19,473 nt of DNA from Caldilinea sp. CFX5 (lineage in GTDB: Bacteria; Chloroflexota; Anaerolineae; Caldilineales; Caldilineaceae): positions 1-19,473 of the forward strand of contig QWII01000148.1 of assembly GCA_021405325.1 (NCBI GenBank), given 5' to 3'. A program made the translations under genes and the position numbers. Shown piece by piece: positions 7,223-14,345 of the stretch. The stretch's first letter is position 1. The number at the start of each line of letters is the position of its first letter. The notes beneath the pieces were generated by a model. That model saw only the letters and a program-made list of their open reading frames with translations. It was not told the DNA's origin and ran no database searches.

Positions 7223-7543
7223 GTGTACGCTAGTTACACTTATCTCTTTTGGCTTTTTTGTTTTATCGGCATTCCACTGCTGATCCTACTGCGCTGGCGG
7301 CAGCAGTTGTGGCAACAGCGACGAGCGTTGGCGTGGACAGTCGTCGGCTCATTGGTCGGCGGCTGGCTGTGGGATGCGTTAGCGGTGCGGGTTAGGCTAT
7401 GGCACTATGATCCGGCGCGCATTGCCGGGGTCTGGTTCTTGGGCCTGCCGCTGGAAGAGTGGCTCTGGATTGTCGGTGTGACCTTGCTCTTTGGCGGCAT
7501 CACCATCCTCCTGGCCGAGCGTATGGGGGTGCAGCATGAGTGA
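7223..7543 (+). CDS. Lycopene-cyclase-domain membrane protein, half-size (first copy)
   Basis: About 106 residues if started at GTG 7223. The frame is open from an ATG at 7106, but the 39 extra codons are not membrane-domain like, GGAAG at 7208-7212 lies ten bases before the GTG, and starting there gives the usual N-terminal membrane helix at once. Three hydrophobic segments are visible (about 4-24, 36-52, 66-98). The signature is in HYDPARIAGVWFLGLPLEE (61-79): an aromatic-D-P segment then P-L-E-E, typical of the heterodimeric CrtYc/CrtYd lycopene cyclases. The family cyclises lycopene ends in carotenoid synthesis in the cell membrane. A second half-size copy is at 8634. The gene overlaps the next start by eight bases. 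Confidence 0.7.
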   Translation: MYASYTYLFWLFCFIGIPLLILLRWRQQLWQQRRALAWTVVGSLVGGWLWDALAVRVRLWHYDPARIAGVWFLGLPLEEWLWIVGVTLLFGGITILLAERMGVQHE

Positions 7544-8387
7544 ACAGCCCTGGGTGCAGGTGGGGATGAATGGTCGCTTCTTTCCGGCCAACTGGCGACC
7601 GGCACGCCAGGAGATCGCCTTCGCCCGCGCTGCCAGTTTTCAAGCCATCCAATTTGCCACGCGCGATGAGCCATGGACGGAAGCGCGATTAGATGACTCC
7701 TTTGGCACCCTGCATGAATTACTCCAAGCGGCTGGGCTAACGGCGGTGATGGAGATTGTGGTCTTTATTAATGCCCAGGGGCGCACACGGCATGGCTTAA
7801 CGCCGTTGGATGTGTTAGAAGCCAATCTCCCTGCCATCCGTGGGCTGCACTGCTATGCGGTCCACTGGCATTTAGCGCCGGCGGAGATGATGACACCGGC
7901 CACGGTTACGCAAGTAGAGCGCGCCTTATTGCCCCAATTCCACCAAGCCGTTGCGCTTGCCGACGAATACAATTTCGGCTTTGGCCTTGAACATAATGAG
8001 CCGGATCTGCTGCTCTTCGGTACGCCGCTGGCCTGTCAAATGATGGTGGATGATGTGCCAGGATTGCATTTCGTCTGGGATTTGAATCACACGACGGCGG
8101 CAGACCTGATGAGCTTTTTGGCGTTAGCGCCCCGCATGAGTATGTTGCATGTCTCGGACACGCCGTTGCCGGCGGTGAACTATCACTTTCCGCTGGGGCA
8201 GGGTACGGTTGATTTTGCCCATTACTTTGGCGAATTGCAGCGGCGTGGCTTTACCGGCCCTGCCATTCTCGAAATTGGCGGTCAGCCCAAATCGGGCGGT
8301 TTTGGCCGCGACACGGATGAAGCGCTGATTGATTCCCGGCGACGCCTAACGGCAATTCTGAATAGGGAGCAGGCCAATGGCGGTTAA
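7536..8387 (+). CDS. Xylose-isomerase-like TIM-barrel protein (sugar isomerase/epimerase family)
   Basis: A 283-residue AP-endonuclease-2/xylose-isomerase-like TIM barrel. Likely metal ligands appear in order: E152 (LEHNE), D182 (WDLNH) with H185, H205 and D208 (MLHVSD), and E246 (AILEIGG). HFPLGQGTVDF (217-227) is the common loop of the family. These enzymes isomerise or epimerise sugars, or cleave DNA at abasic sites; sugar-related activity is more common at this length. The start at 7536 is chosen over an in-frame ATG at 7491 because it overlaps the upstream stop by eight bases, a coupled arrangement, and gives the usual short N-terminus. It is sandwiched between two lycopene-cyclase-domain genes. 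Confidence 0.8.
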   Translation: MSEQPWVQVGMNGRFFPANWRPARQEIAFARAASFQAIQFATRDEPWTEARLDDSFGTLHELLQAAGLTAVMEIVVFINAQGRTRHGLTPLDVLEANLPAIRGLHCYAVHWHLAPAEMMTPATVTQVERALLPQFHQAVALADEYNFGFGLEHNEPDLLLFGTPLACQMMVDDVPGLHFVWDLNHTTAADLMSFLALAPRMSMLHVSDTPLPAVNYHFPLGQGTVDFAHYFGELQRRGFTGPAILEIGGQPKSGGFGRDTDEALIDSRRRLTAILNREQANGG

Positions 8388-8595
8388 TGCCCAATTTTAC
8401 TGCGCCCACTGTCAAGCGCCGGCGGTCAGGCTCACGCTCACCGATGCACTGATGACTGAAGTTAACTGCCAAATGAAGCATTACCTCATCCTTCGCGCCG
8501 CAAAGGCCCCCGGTTTAGGAAGAGATGAAGCATTACCGTGTTCCTTCTATCCGTGTTTACTCTTTGGGCGATCTCAAAAGACTAAACACGGATAG
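8377..8595 (+). CDS. Small Cys-containing hypothetical protein, probably truncated by a palindrome
   Basis: GGGAG (8365-8369) stands seven bases before this ATG, and the start overlaps the TIM-barrel stop by 11 bases, so translation is plausible. The 72-residue product begins with a CAHC pair (residues 9-12) and has further cysteines, hinting at a small zinc-ribbon start, but the family is not recognised. From about codon 54 the frame runs through the hairpin at 8536-8606, so its last third is repeat-derived. It is either a truncated gene or a spurious frame. A 13-bp direct repeat (8473-8485 and 8525-8537) lies inside it. Confidence 0.35.
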   Translation: MAVNAQFYCAHCQAPAVRLTLTDALMTEVNCQMKHYLILRAAKAPGLGRDEALPCSFYPCLLFGRSQKTKHG

Positions 8596-8606
8596 AAGGA
8601 ACACGG
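8536..8606. repeat. Perfect 24-bp inverted repeat hairpin
   Basis: Bases 8536-8559 are the exact reverse complement of 8583-8606. After one mismatched pair the stem continues for five more pairs (tcttt 8561-8565 with aaaga 8577-8581), leaving an 11-base loop. It ends 27 bases before the start of the second lycopene-cyclase-domain gene. No T-tract follows. It resembles a dispersed palindromic element. Confidence 0.85.
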
Positions 8607-8633
8607 AATTCGCAATGAAAGTATGTAGGTTGA

Positions 8634-8969
8634 ATGATACCCTTGATACCACAGCACTTTTCACACCTATTTTTGTTATGTGTCGCCGCTGTACTCTTTC
8701 ACGCCATGCTCTGGGCGCGCAATGGGCGCTTTTTGTGGCGCAACCGGCGGATTATTCTGGCGGTGGTTGCCATCTGCGAGGTGTGGACGCTCATCACCGA
8801 TCCCATCGGCGGTCACTGGCGCGCCTGGCTCTTTGACCCGGACAAGGTCTTGGGCATCTGGCTCTTTGGCGTGACGCCCATTGAGGATTTTTTCGGCATG
8901 GCCGTGGTGAGCAGCGCCGCAGCCTGTGGCATTCTGGTCTTTGGCTATAGCAAACGGCGCTGGATTTGA
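8634..8969 (+). CDS. Lycopene-cyclase-domain membrane protein, half-size (second copy)
   Basis: A 111-residue membrane protein with helices at about 10-27, 38-55 and 73-103. It carries the same hallmark as the gene at 7223: FDPDKVLGIWLFGVTPIED (67-85), here with P-I-E-D in place of P-L-E-E. In CrtYc/CrtYd-type systems two such half proteins form one cyclase. The Shine-Dalgarno is weak (AGGT a few bases upstream). The long hairpin ends just upstream, and a truncated GNAT gene follows after 14 bases. No crtB, crtI or crtE gene is visible in the window, so the carotenoid context is not confirmed. A different integral-membrane role is possible. Confidence 0.65.
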   Translation: MIPLIPQHFSHLFLLCVAAVLFHAMLWARNGRFLWRNRRIILAVVAICEVWTLITDPIGGHWRAWLFDPDKVLGIWLFGVTPIEDFFGMAVVSSAAACGILVFGYSKRRWI

Positions 8970-8983
8970 GAGAATCTTTGACA

Positions 8984-9256
8984 ATGAATTCTTTGATCCC
9001 CACCATCCGTACCCAACGGTTAACGCTACGCGGCTTTGTGACGGCGGATATTCCGGCGCTCCACACCATTGTCAGCAACCGGGAGGTGTTGCGCTATTTC
9101 CCCCGCACCGAGCCGTGGGAACGGGAACGAGTCGAGCACTGGTTAAACAGCCAGCCAACCCACTGGCAAACCCATGGTTTTGGCTGGTATCTGGTCGAGC
9201 AGACAGCAACCGCGCAGTTGATGGGCTGGTGCGGCTTGCGGGTGTTACACCTGTGA
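8984..9256 (+). pseudogene. GNAT acetyltransferase (RimJ/RimL-like), truncated at its C-terminus
   Basis: The product starts with a typical RimJ/RimL N-terminus (IRTQRLTLRGF, then RYFPRTEPW) and reads well to MGWCGLRV, then stops after 90 residues at TGA 9254-9256. Family members are about 160-180 residues. The missing half contains the acetyl-CoA binding motif (Q/R-x-x-G-x-G/A), so the product cannot be a working acetyltransferase. The break falls around 9238-9245, exactly where HIT-like coding sequence begins in another frame, which suggests that a deletion joined two genes. Confidence 0.75.
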
Positions 9257-9329
9257 ACTCACAGCACAACGGGATGCCGGCGCTGCACCATTATGGGACT
9301 GCATTCAACGCACACCTTACTGGGACATT

Positions 9330-9686
9330 GTGCATAGCTACAATACCTCGCTGCTGGGCTGGCTGGTTCTGATCGCGCGTCGTCATATTGCCAGTATTGA
9401 TGAGATGAGTGAGGCTGAAGCAGCAGCGTTGGGGCCGTTGCTGCGCCAGGTATCAACTGCGCGAAAAGCAGTAACAGGCTGTAGCAAAACCTATGTGGTA
9501 CAATTTGCCGAAGCGCCAGGTCACCCCCATGTGCATTTTCATGTGATTCCGCGCATGGCCGATCTGCCGGTGGAACGCCGCAGCACCAACATCTTTACTT
9601 ACCTTGGCGTGCCGACAGAAGAGTGGCTGAGTGAAGCGCAGATGAATGAAATTGCTCTTAAGATTCAACCCTTTCTTCAGATGTAA
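9330..9686 (+). CDS. HIT-family protein, N-terminus probably damaged
   Basis: Histidine-triad nucleotide hydrolase or transferase family. HPHVHFHVIPR (from about residue 64 of the 118) contains the His-x-His-x-His triad, so the catalytic core is present. The only in-frame start is GTG 9330. The same frame remains open upstream to 9222, and 9252-9329 reads like the natural beginning of the protein (CELTAQRDAG, then PLWDCI and YWDIV before HSYNTSLLGW). No ATG, GTG or TTG exists there. The natural start may thus have been deleted together with the end of the upstream GNAT gene, or translation may rely on GTG 9330 or frameshifting. It stops two bases before the next gene. Confidence 0.75.
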   Translation: MHSYNTSLLGWLVLIARRHIASIDEMSEAEAAALGPLLRQVSTARKAVTGCSKTYVVQFAEAPGHPHVHFHVIPRMADLPVERRSTNIFTYLGVPTEEWLSEAQMNEIALKIQPFLQM

Positions 9687-9688
9687 TT

Positions 9689-10480
9689 ATGACAGACAAA
9701 ACAGTTCAACAAGCCATTATTGCCTTTTTGAAACGCGATCCACTGCGCAATATCGTGCCGCTGAAAATGTTGACGGCCTACCCAACGGTCATTGACACCC
9801 ATTATTACGAGGCGGGCAATGGGGCGGCAGCCTTGTTGCTCTTTCCAACGAGCGCGTTTGCCTACGATCGCGCTACCTATGCCGATCTGGATTTGGTGGT
9901 GATCCTGGCGGCCACCACCGCCGAAGCCGCCACCGCGTTGTTACCACAGATACCAATGCAGAGACGGCTGATCTTCAAGTTGATGGATGCCCATGTGCGC
10001 GATCTGCTGGCAACCCGTTTTACGTTGCAGCGGGTGACGGCTTTCCTCTCCTATACTGCAACTGCCATCGACCATTTTGCGCCATCCCCCGATGTAGTGC
10101 CAGCCGCACAGGTGGACGAACGGCTTTATCCCCATTTTGCCGCCCAGGGTCATGACGCCGAGGAGTTGCAGCGTTATTTTGCCGATGGACAGGCGCGGGC
10201 CTTCACATTGTACAAAAGCGCAGAGCCGATCGCATCCTGTTTCACCTATCGCAACTTTGAGCAGATCCATGAAATCGGCGGGGTTTTTACCATTCCCGGC
10301 GAGCGGCGCAAGGGTCATGCGCAACAGGTAGTGACAACCGCCGTCCATGCGCTGCGGCAACGTGATTGCTTGCCGCGCTATCAAGTGCATGAGGGCAATC
10401 AACCCTCCATCGCCCTGGCCGAACAGATTGGGCTGACGCGGTTTGTTACGGTGGAGCATTGGCGGTATGTGCCGGGGTGA
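9689..10480 (+). CDS. GNAT-family N-acetyltransferase, two-domain
   Basis: A 263-residue protein. The N-terminal half (about 1-120) is a diverged GNAT-like domain. The C-terminal half has the acetyl-CoA motif region IGGVFTIPGERRKGHAQQ (R-R-K-G-H-A, about 208-225) followed by the usual helix. The last part (HEGNQPSIALAEQIGLTRF) is the standard Asn-x-x-x-x-x-ala GNAT ending that closes the fold. Substrate unknown. It begins two bases after the HIT stop. The next gene is separated by a short purine-rich octamer repeat. Confidence 0.8.
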   Translation: MTDKTVQQAIIAFLKRDPLRNIVPLKMLTAYPTVIDTHYYEAGNGAAALLLFPTSAFAYDRATYADLDLVVILAATTAEAATALLPQIPMQRRLIFKLMDAHVRDLLATRFTLQRVTAFLSYTATAIDHFAPSPDVVPAAQVDERLYPHFAAQGHDAEELQRYFADGQARAFTLYKSAEPIASCFTYRNFEQIHEIGGVFTIPGERRKGHAQQVVTTAVHALRQRDCLPRYQVHEGNQPSIALAEQIGLTRFVTVEHWRYVPG

Positions 10481-10483
10481 GCA

Positions 10484-10515
10484 GAAGACAAGAAGACAAG
10501 AAGACAGGAAGATAG
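10484..10515 (+). repeat. Four-unit octamer tandem repeat
   Basis: gaagacaa, gaagacaa, gaagacag, gaagatag run head to tail, starting three bases after the GNAT stop. All units are purine-rich on the plus strand. It lies 19 bases before the YbaK Shine-Dalgarno and has no coding role. Confidence 0.85.
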
Positions 10516-10547
10516 AAAGCAGCGTAAGCGGCTTGGAGGAGGGGAAA

Positions 10548-11027
10548 ATGGAGCTACCGGCACATGGTTATCTCGATCAGCTTGGCATTTCGTATGAGCG
10601 GCGCAGCTTTCCACCAACTACCGAAAAGGGAGCGGCGGCGGTGGCGCGGGTGTTGGGTTTTCGCGAACATCAGATGGTCAAGACATTGATTTTTGAAGCC
10701 GACACCGGCGAACGGGTATTGGTGATGGTGGGCGGCGACCAAAATGCAATCTCCGGGCAGTTGAAAAAAGCCATTGGCTCGCGCAATATTCGTATGGCCG
10801 GCCCGGAAGTTGTTAAGGCGACGACCGGTTATGAAATCGGCTCGATTCCGCCCTTTCACTGGCAACCAGCCGGCTTTCGCTCATTTTTGGATGAAAAGCT
10901 TATGGCGGAGCCGATCTTAGGGGTTGGCGCGGGGCAATGGGGTGAGGAAATCTTGATTACGCCTGCCAATTTGGTACGTGCAGCCCAGGCGCAAGTGGTC
11001 AAGCTGACCGAGCGGGCGGTAGAATAG
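10548..11027 (+). CDS. YbaK/EbsC-family aminoacyl-tRNA deacylase
   Basis: A 159-residue protein of the YbaK/ProX superfamily, which hydrolyses mischarged aminoacyl-tRNA such as Cys-tRNA(Pro). The start is set by GGAGGAGGGG (10535-10544) directly before ATG 10548; the frame continues upstream through the octamer repeat to 10443 but that part is not protein-like. Family marks are an early YERRSF, the lysine-rich loop near QNAISGQLKKAIGSRNIRMA (about residues 65-84), and GYEIGSIPPF, the G-x-x-P region that lines the active site. Length is normal (about 155-165). It is 22 bases before the next gene, probably in one transcript. Confidence 0.88.
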   Translation: MELPAHGYLDQLGISYERRSFPPTTEKGAAAVARVLGFREHQMVKTLIFEADTGERVLVMVGGDQNAISGQLKKAIGSRNIRMAGPEVVKATTGYEIGSIPPFHWQPAGFRSFLDEKLMAEPILGVGAGQWGEEILITPANLVRAAQAQVVKLTERAVE

Positions 11028-11049
11028 AGCGATGAGAGGGAGAACCGCA

Positions 11050-11511
11050 ATGAACGTTCAGATTCTACGCGCCCAGCCAGCCGACGCGCTTCGTTTGAAG
11101 GAAATCGCCGTGGCGGCCAAAGCCCATTGGGGGTATCCACCGGAATGGATGGAGCGGTGGGCGCAGCTTTTCCAGGTCAGGAGCGAGTATTTGGCGGCGA
11201 ATGAGGTCTATACGCTCGTTCGGGGTGACGCCATTATCGGTTGGTATGCTGTCGTTCTGCGCGGGTCAACAGCACTGCTCGATGACCTGTGGGTTGAGCC
11301 GGCTTTCATCGGCCAGGGGTTGGGACGCATTCTCTTTGAACATGCACGACAACTGGCGATACAGAAAGGGGCACAGCGGCTGAAATTGGAGGCTGATCCC
11401 AACGCCGTTGGCTTTTATGAGCACATGGGCGCGACTATTATCGGCGAAATCGAATCCGATATGGGGCGCAAAATACCGATCATGGCAATTCAACTAGAGC
11501 AACATTCTTGA
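11050..11511 (+). CDS. GNAT-family N-acetyltransferase
   Basis: A 153-residue GNAT enzyme. The acetyl-CoA pyrophosphate loop is intact as IGQGLGRILF (about residues 95-104), preceded by the beta strand LLDDLWVEP. The end NAVGFYEHMGATIIGE is the conserved family tail. The start at 11050 is favoured over an in-frame ATG at 11032 because the GAGAGGGAG Shine-Dalgarno lies between them. The substrate is unknown. An MFS exporter gene starts 31 bases later in the same direction. Confidence 0.88.
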   Translation: MNVQILRAQPADALRLKEIAVAAKAHWGYPPEWMERWAQLFQVRSEYLAANEVYTLVRGDAIIGWYAVVLRGSTALLDDLWVEPAFIGQGLGRILFEHARQLAIQKGAQRLKLEADPNAVGFYEHMGATIIGEIESDMGRKIPIMAIQLEQHS

Positions 11512-11542
11512 TCGGCCACTCAGTACGGATAGGATACTCTGA

Positions 11543-12979
11543 ATGCAAAGCGAATCTGTGGATTACAGCCGCAAATGGCTGGTGATGACGGCGGTTGGTC
11601 TGGCGACCTTTCTCGAAACCATTGATGCCAGCGCCGTTAGCCTGGCGTTGCCCACCCTGGTCAAAGAATTTGCTGTCGATTTCGCCCTGGTGCAGTGGGT
11701 GATGTTGGCCTTTGTCTTGACCCAGGCCACCTTGATGCTGGTGATGGGCCGGCTGGGCGACACCTATGGCAAAAAGCCGATCTTTTTGACCGGGACGATC
11801 ATCGCCGGCATTGGGGCGCTGCTCTGTGGCTTTGCGCCGACGATTGAGTGGTTGATTGCCCTGCGCGTCGTGCAAGCCGTCGGGGTGGCGATGGCGATGG
11901 CGTTGAGCTTTGGCATTGTGGCCGAAGCCTTTCCACCAAAGGAACGGGGTATGGCGCTGGGAACCATCGGCGGCATTGTCTCAATGGGCATTGTCATCGG
12001 GCCGATCATTGGCGGCGTACTACTGGATGCCTTTTCGTGGCACGCGCTCTTCTTTCTCAACCTGCCCTTTGCCATTCTGAGTTTCCCGCTGGGGCTACGC
12101 AACATCCCCCATACACGCCAGGGGAGCGGCGGTGCGTTTGACTATTGGGGATCGCTGGTCTTCTTTGTCAGTCTGGCGGCCTTTCTGCTGGCGACGACCT
12201 TCGGCCAGCGGATTGGCTTTGGCAACCCGTTGATTTTGCTCTTGTTGGGTGTGGCGTTGGGGGCGTTGTTGCTCTTTGTCTTTGTCGAAAGCCGGGTGGT
12301 AGCGCCGGTGGTCGATCTCAAGCTCTTTCGCAACCTGGGTTTTAGCATCAATATGCTCCAGCGCTACTTGAGCTTTATCATCTTTATCAGCGCGTCGCTG
12401 CTCCTGCCCTTTTACCTGCAAAATATGCTGGGCTATACGCCACGCACAGTTGGCTTTTTGCTCACCGCCATTCCGATTGCCTTTGGCACCGTTGCCCCCA
12501 TTGCCGGCACCCTCTCGGACCGTTTTGGCTCCCGCCCGGTGACAGTGGTGGGGCTGCTCCTCCTTTTTCTCGGCTCGGTTGCCATCAGCACCCTGAGCGC
12601 GACAACTTCGACAGTAGGCTATCTCCTGCGGGTCTTGCCCTTTGGCCTGGGGATGGGCATCTTCCAATCGCCTAACAATAGTGTCATCATGGGGCTAGTG
12701 CCACGGGAACGGCTGGGCATGGCGTCGAGTCTGCTTTCGGTGGTGCGCACGCTGGGGCGCAGCAGTGGCATTGCGATCCTCGGTGCGCTCTGGACCAGTC
12801 GAGTGTTGGTCTATGCCGGCAGCGGTTACACCGGCGATGCAACCGCCGCGCCGATTCCGGCGCAGGTGGCCGGTTTGCAAGAAAGTTTCCTGGTCGTTGC
12901 GGTTTTTGCCCTGCTGGCTTTGGGGTTAACCGGTTGGGAATGGTTCCGCCAGCGGCAGTTGACGGCACAAATGGCGTGA
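11543..12979 (+). CDS. MFS transporter, DHA2 (14-TM) drug/H+ antiporter type
   Basis: A 478-residue inner-membrane exporter with about 14 hydrophobic segments. The DHA2 hallmarks are present: the D1 motif LETIDASAVSLALP (24-37, usually L-D-x-T-I-V-N-V-A-L-P), motif A between helices 2 and 3 (GRLGDTYGKKP, 69-79), and the antiporter motif C GIVIGPIIGG (149-158). Substrate range cannot be read from sequence; multidrug or metabolite export is likely. Its stop TGA (12977-12979) lies inside the left arm of a perfect 31-bp palindrome, beyond which rsmI runs in the opposite direction. Confidence 0.9.
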   Translation: MQSESVDYSRKWLVMTAVGLATFLETIDASAVSLALPTLVKEFAVDFALVQWVMLAFVLTQATLMLVMGRLGDTYGKKPIFLTGTIIAGIGALLCGFAPTIEWLIALRVVQAVGVAMAMALSFGIVAEAFPPKERGMALGTIGGIVSMGIVIGPIIGGVLLDAFSWHALFFLNLPFAILSFPLGLRNIPHTRQGSGGAFDYWGSLVFFVSLAAFLLATTFGQRIGFGNPLILLLLGVALGALLLFVFVESRVVAPVVDLKLFRNLGFSINMLQRYLSFIIFISASLLLPFYLQNMLGYTPRTVGFLLTAIPIAFGTVAPIAGTLSDRFGSRPVTVVGLLLLFLGSVAISTLSATTSTVGYLLRVLPFGLGMGIFQSPNNSVIMGLVPRERLGMASSLLSVVRTLGRSSGIAILGALWTSRVLVYAGSGYTGDATAAPIPAQVAGLQESFLVVAVFALLALGLTGWEWFRQRQLTAQMA

Positions 12980-13039
12980 CAGACGCGGATGCAGGAGGCG
13001 CGGATCAAGATCCGCGCCTCCTGCATCCGCGTCTGTCAC
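12976..13039. repeat. Perfect 31-bp palindrome between convergent genes
   Basis: 12976-13006 and 13009-13039 are exact reverse complements separated by two bases (aa). It begins within the last codons of the MFS gene, contains its stop, and ends five bases before the rsmI stop at 13045. It is GC-rich and would form an extremely stable hairpin in either transcript, so it could act as a two-way terminator, though no T-tract flanks it. It could also be a dispersed palindromic element. Confidence 0.9.
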
Positions 13040-13044
13040 ACCGG

Positions 13045-13794
13045 CTACACATCGTCAAAGTCAGCGCGATCCTCGCTGGGAAATCCTTCCTCCTCAGGAT
13101 CATCTTCCCCATCATTGTCGGCCTGAGTCGCATTCCAGCCGCCGATCACCACCATGAACTCACCTTTCAGCGCCGTCTTTTCCATCTCAGCCAGAACCAC
13201 AGAAAGTGGCCCCCGCCAGATCTGTTCGTAGAGTTTGGTCAGATCGTTGGCAACGGCAGCGGGACGGTCGCCGTAGATTTCCAGCGCGTCCTTGAGAAAC
13301 TCGATCAGGCGGTAGGGGCTTTCATAAAAAACTAACGTATGGGGTGACTTTTGGTCAATCGCCAGAAAACGCTGTCGCTGCCCCCGTTTGCGGGGCGGGA
13401 AGCCGCGGAAGGTGAAGCTATGCACCGGTAGGCCAGAGAGCACCACCGCCATGATCAACCCGGTCGGGCCGGGGATCATGGTGACGGGCAATTCCTCTTC
13501 CAGGGCGCGGCGCACGGCGATAAAACCGGGGTCAGCAATCCCTGGCGTGCCGGCATCAGTGACGACGGCGACGGACTTGCCATCACGCAGCAGGCCGATG
13601 ATGCGTTCGACAGCCTGGCGTTCGTTGTGTTCGTGAAAGGCGATCTGTGGTTTGCTGATGTCAAAGTGCTTAAGGAGACGACCAGTTTTGCGCGTGTCTT
13701 CGCTGGCGACAAAGTCAATGGTGCGCAGGGTTTCTATGGCCCGCAAGGTGATGTCGTCCAGGTTGCCGATAGGTGTTGCCACAAGATAGAGCAT
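13045..13794 (-). CDS. rsmI: 16S rRNA (cytidine(1402)-2'-O)-methyltransferase RsmI
   Basis: Methylates the ribose 2'-OH of C1402 in 16S rRNA with S-adenosylmethionine. The 249-residue sequence shows the tetrapyrrole-methylase-like fold marks in order: [18 protein letters not shown] (2-19), [12 protein letters not shown] (about 34-45), [13 protein letters not shown] (about 79-91) and TMIPGPTGL (about 105-113), then [12 protein letters not shown] and VFYESPYRL. The C-terminus ends in an acidic, probably disordered tail (EDDPEEEGF onward). Slightly shorter than many RsmI proteins but all SAM-site motifs are kept. It converges on the MFS gene. No clear Shine-Dalgarno precedes the ATG. A promoter-like site is at 13838-13866. 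Confidence 0.93.
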   Translation of the reverse strand: MLYLVATPIGNLDDITLRAIETLRTIDFVASEDTRKTGRLLKHFDISKPQIAFHEHNERQAVERIIGLLRDGKSVAVVTDAGTPGIADPGFIAVRRALEEELPVTMIPGPTGLIMAVVLSGLPVHSFTFRGFPPRKRGQRQRFLAIDQKSPHTLVFYESPYRLIEFLKDALEIYGDRPAAVANDLTKLYEQIWRGPLSVVLAEMEKTALKGEFMVVIGGWNATQADNDGEDDPEEEGFPSEDRADFDDV

Positions 13795-13837
13795 AGTTGA
13801 TCAATCAGTCCAGAGTGCAAGTTACAAATTTTTGTCT

Positions 13838-13866
13838 ATTATGCGCTAAAACGATGGTAACACCAA
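13838..13866 (-). promoter_or_regulatory. Candidate promoter for rsmI
   Basis: On the minus strand TTGGTG (13861-13866) and CATAAT (13838-13843) are spaced by 17 bases, placing the start near 13831 and a leader of about 36 bases before rsmI. It lies in the 99-base gap between rsmI and the upstream membrane gene, which otherwise shows nothing notable. Confidence 0.4.
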
Positions 13867-13893
13867 TCAAAGCAAGCAGTGAATGCACGAATT

Positions 13894-14343
13894 TCAGGTT
13901 ACGGCATAAAGCGCCCGCGTCATCAGCCCGATCGCCAGGATCGTTAGCCCAAAGCCGACCCACGCATAGCGCCGGGCGCGACCGCCATCCCCCGTCGCCG
14001 CCAGATGACGCAGGGCTGGACGTAGCGCCCCATCGCCGATCCCCAACAGGGCGACAGCAATGATGGCGCAGAGGGTGATGATCATGCCCCATTCACCCCA
14101 ACGGGTCACGCTAGCCCAGCCTCGTGTACGGAGAATTAAGAGCAGACCGAAGAAAATGGTCGCCATGCCGGTGTAGGTCAACAAGCGGACGGCGTTCATG
14201 GCAATCGCCACCATTTTGGCGTTTTTCTCTTTCTCCAACAGCGGCACAATGACCACCGCCAAGAGCGCATAGCCGCCCACCCACAAACCGCCGCCCAGCA
14301 CATGCCCAAAGCGAACCAACCAGGTTGTCGTGATAAAATCCAT
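13894..14343 (-). CDS. Four-helix membrane protein (CopD-like or DUF2269-like)
   Basis: A 149-residue integral membrane protein. Helices are predicted at about 12-35, 55-72, 86-103 and 127-146. The first helix starts RFGHVLGGGLWVGG, with H14 in the membrane followed by G-x-x-x-W-V-G-G, which resembles small CopD/DUF2269-type proteins with possible metal or haem binding. The match is from pattern memory only. The frame runs further upstream, but ATG 14341-14343 is chosen because it sits two bases after the stop of the upstream gene and begins right before the first helix. It forms an operon with the DUF3817-like gene and is divergent from a TetR regulator. Confidence 0.75.
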   Translation of the reverse strand: MDFITTTWLVRFGHVLGGGLWVGGYALLAVVIVPLLEKEKNAKMVAIAMNAVRLLTYTGMATIFFGLLLILRTRGWASVTRWGEWGMIITLCAIIAVALLGIGDGALRPALRHLAATGDGGRARRYAWVGFGLTILAIGLMTRALYAVT

Positions 14344-14345
14344 TG

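Noticed and set aside
8473..8537. 13-bp direct repeat as a target-site duplication of the palindrome at 8536
   Set aside because: Both copies lie on the left side of the palindrome rather than flanking it, so it is not a normal insertion footprint.
8926..9372. 148-codon plus-strand frame spanning the GNAT/HIT junction
   Set aside because: It is in a third frame, neither GNAT nor HIT, and shows no domain pattern, so it does not repair the junction.
12095..12667. 190-codon minus-strand frame inside the MFS gene
   Set aside because: Extremely rich in K, Q, E and R, as expected from the complement of hydrophobic MFS codons. No ribosome site or family pattern.
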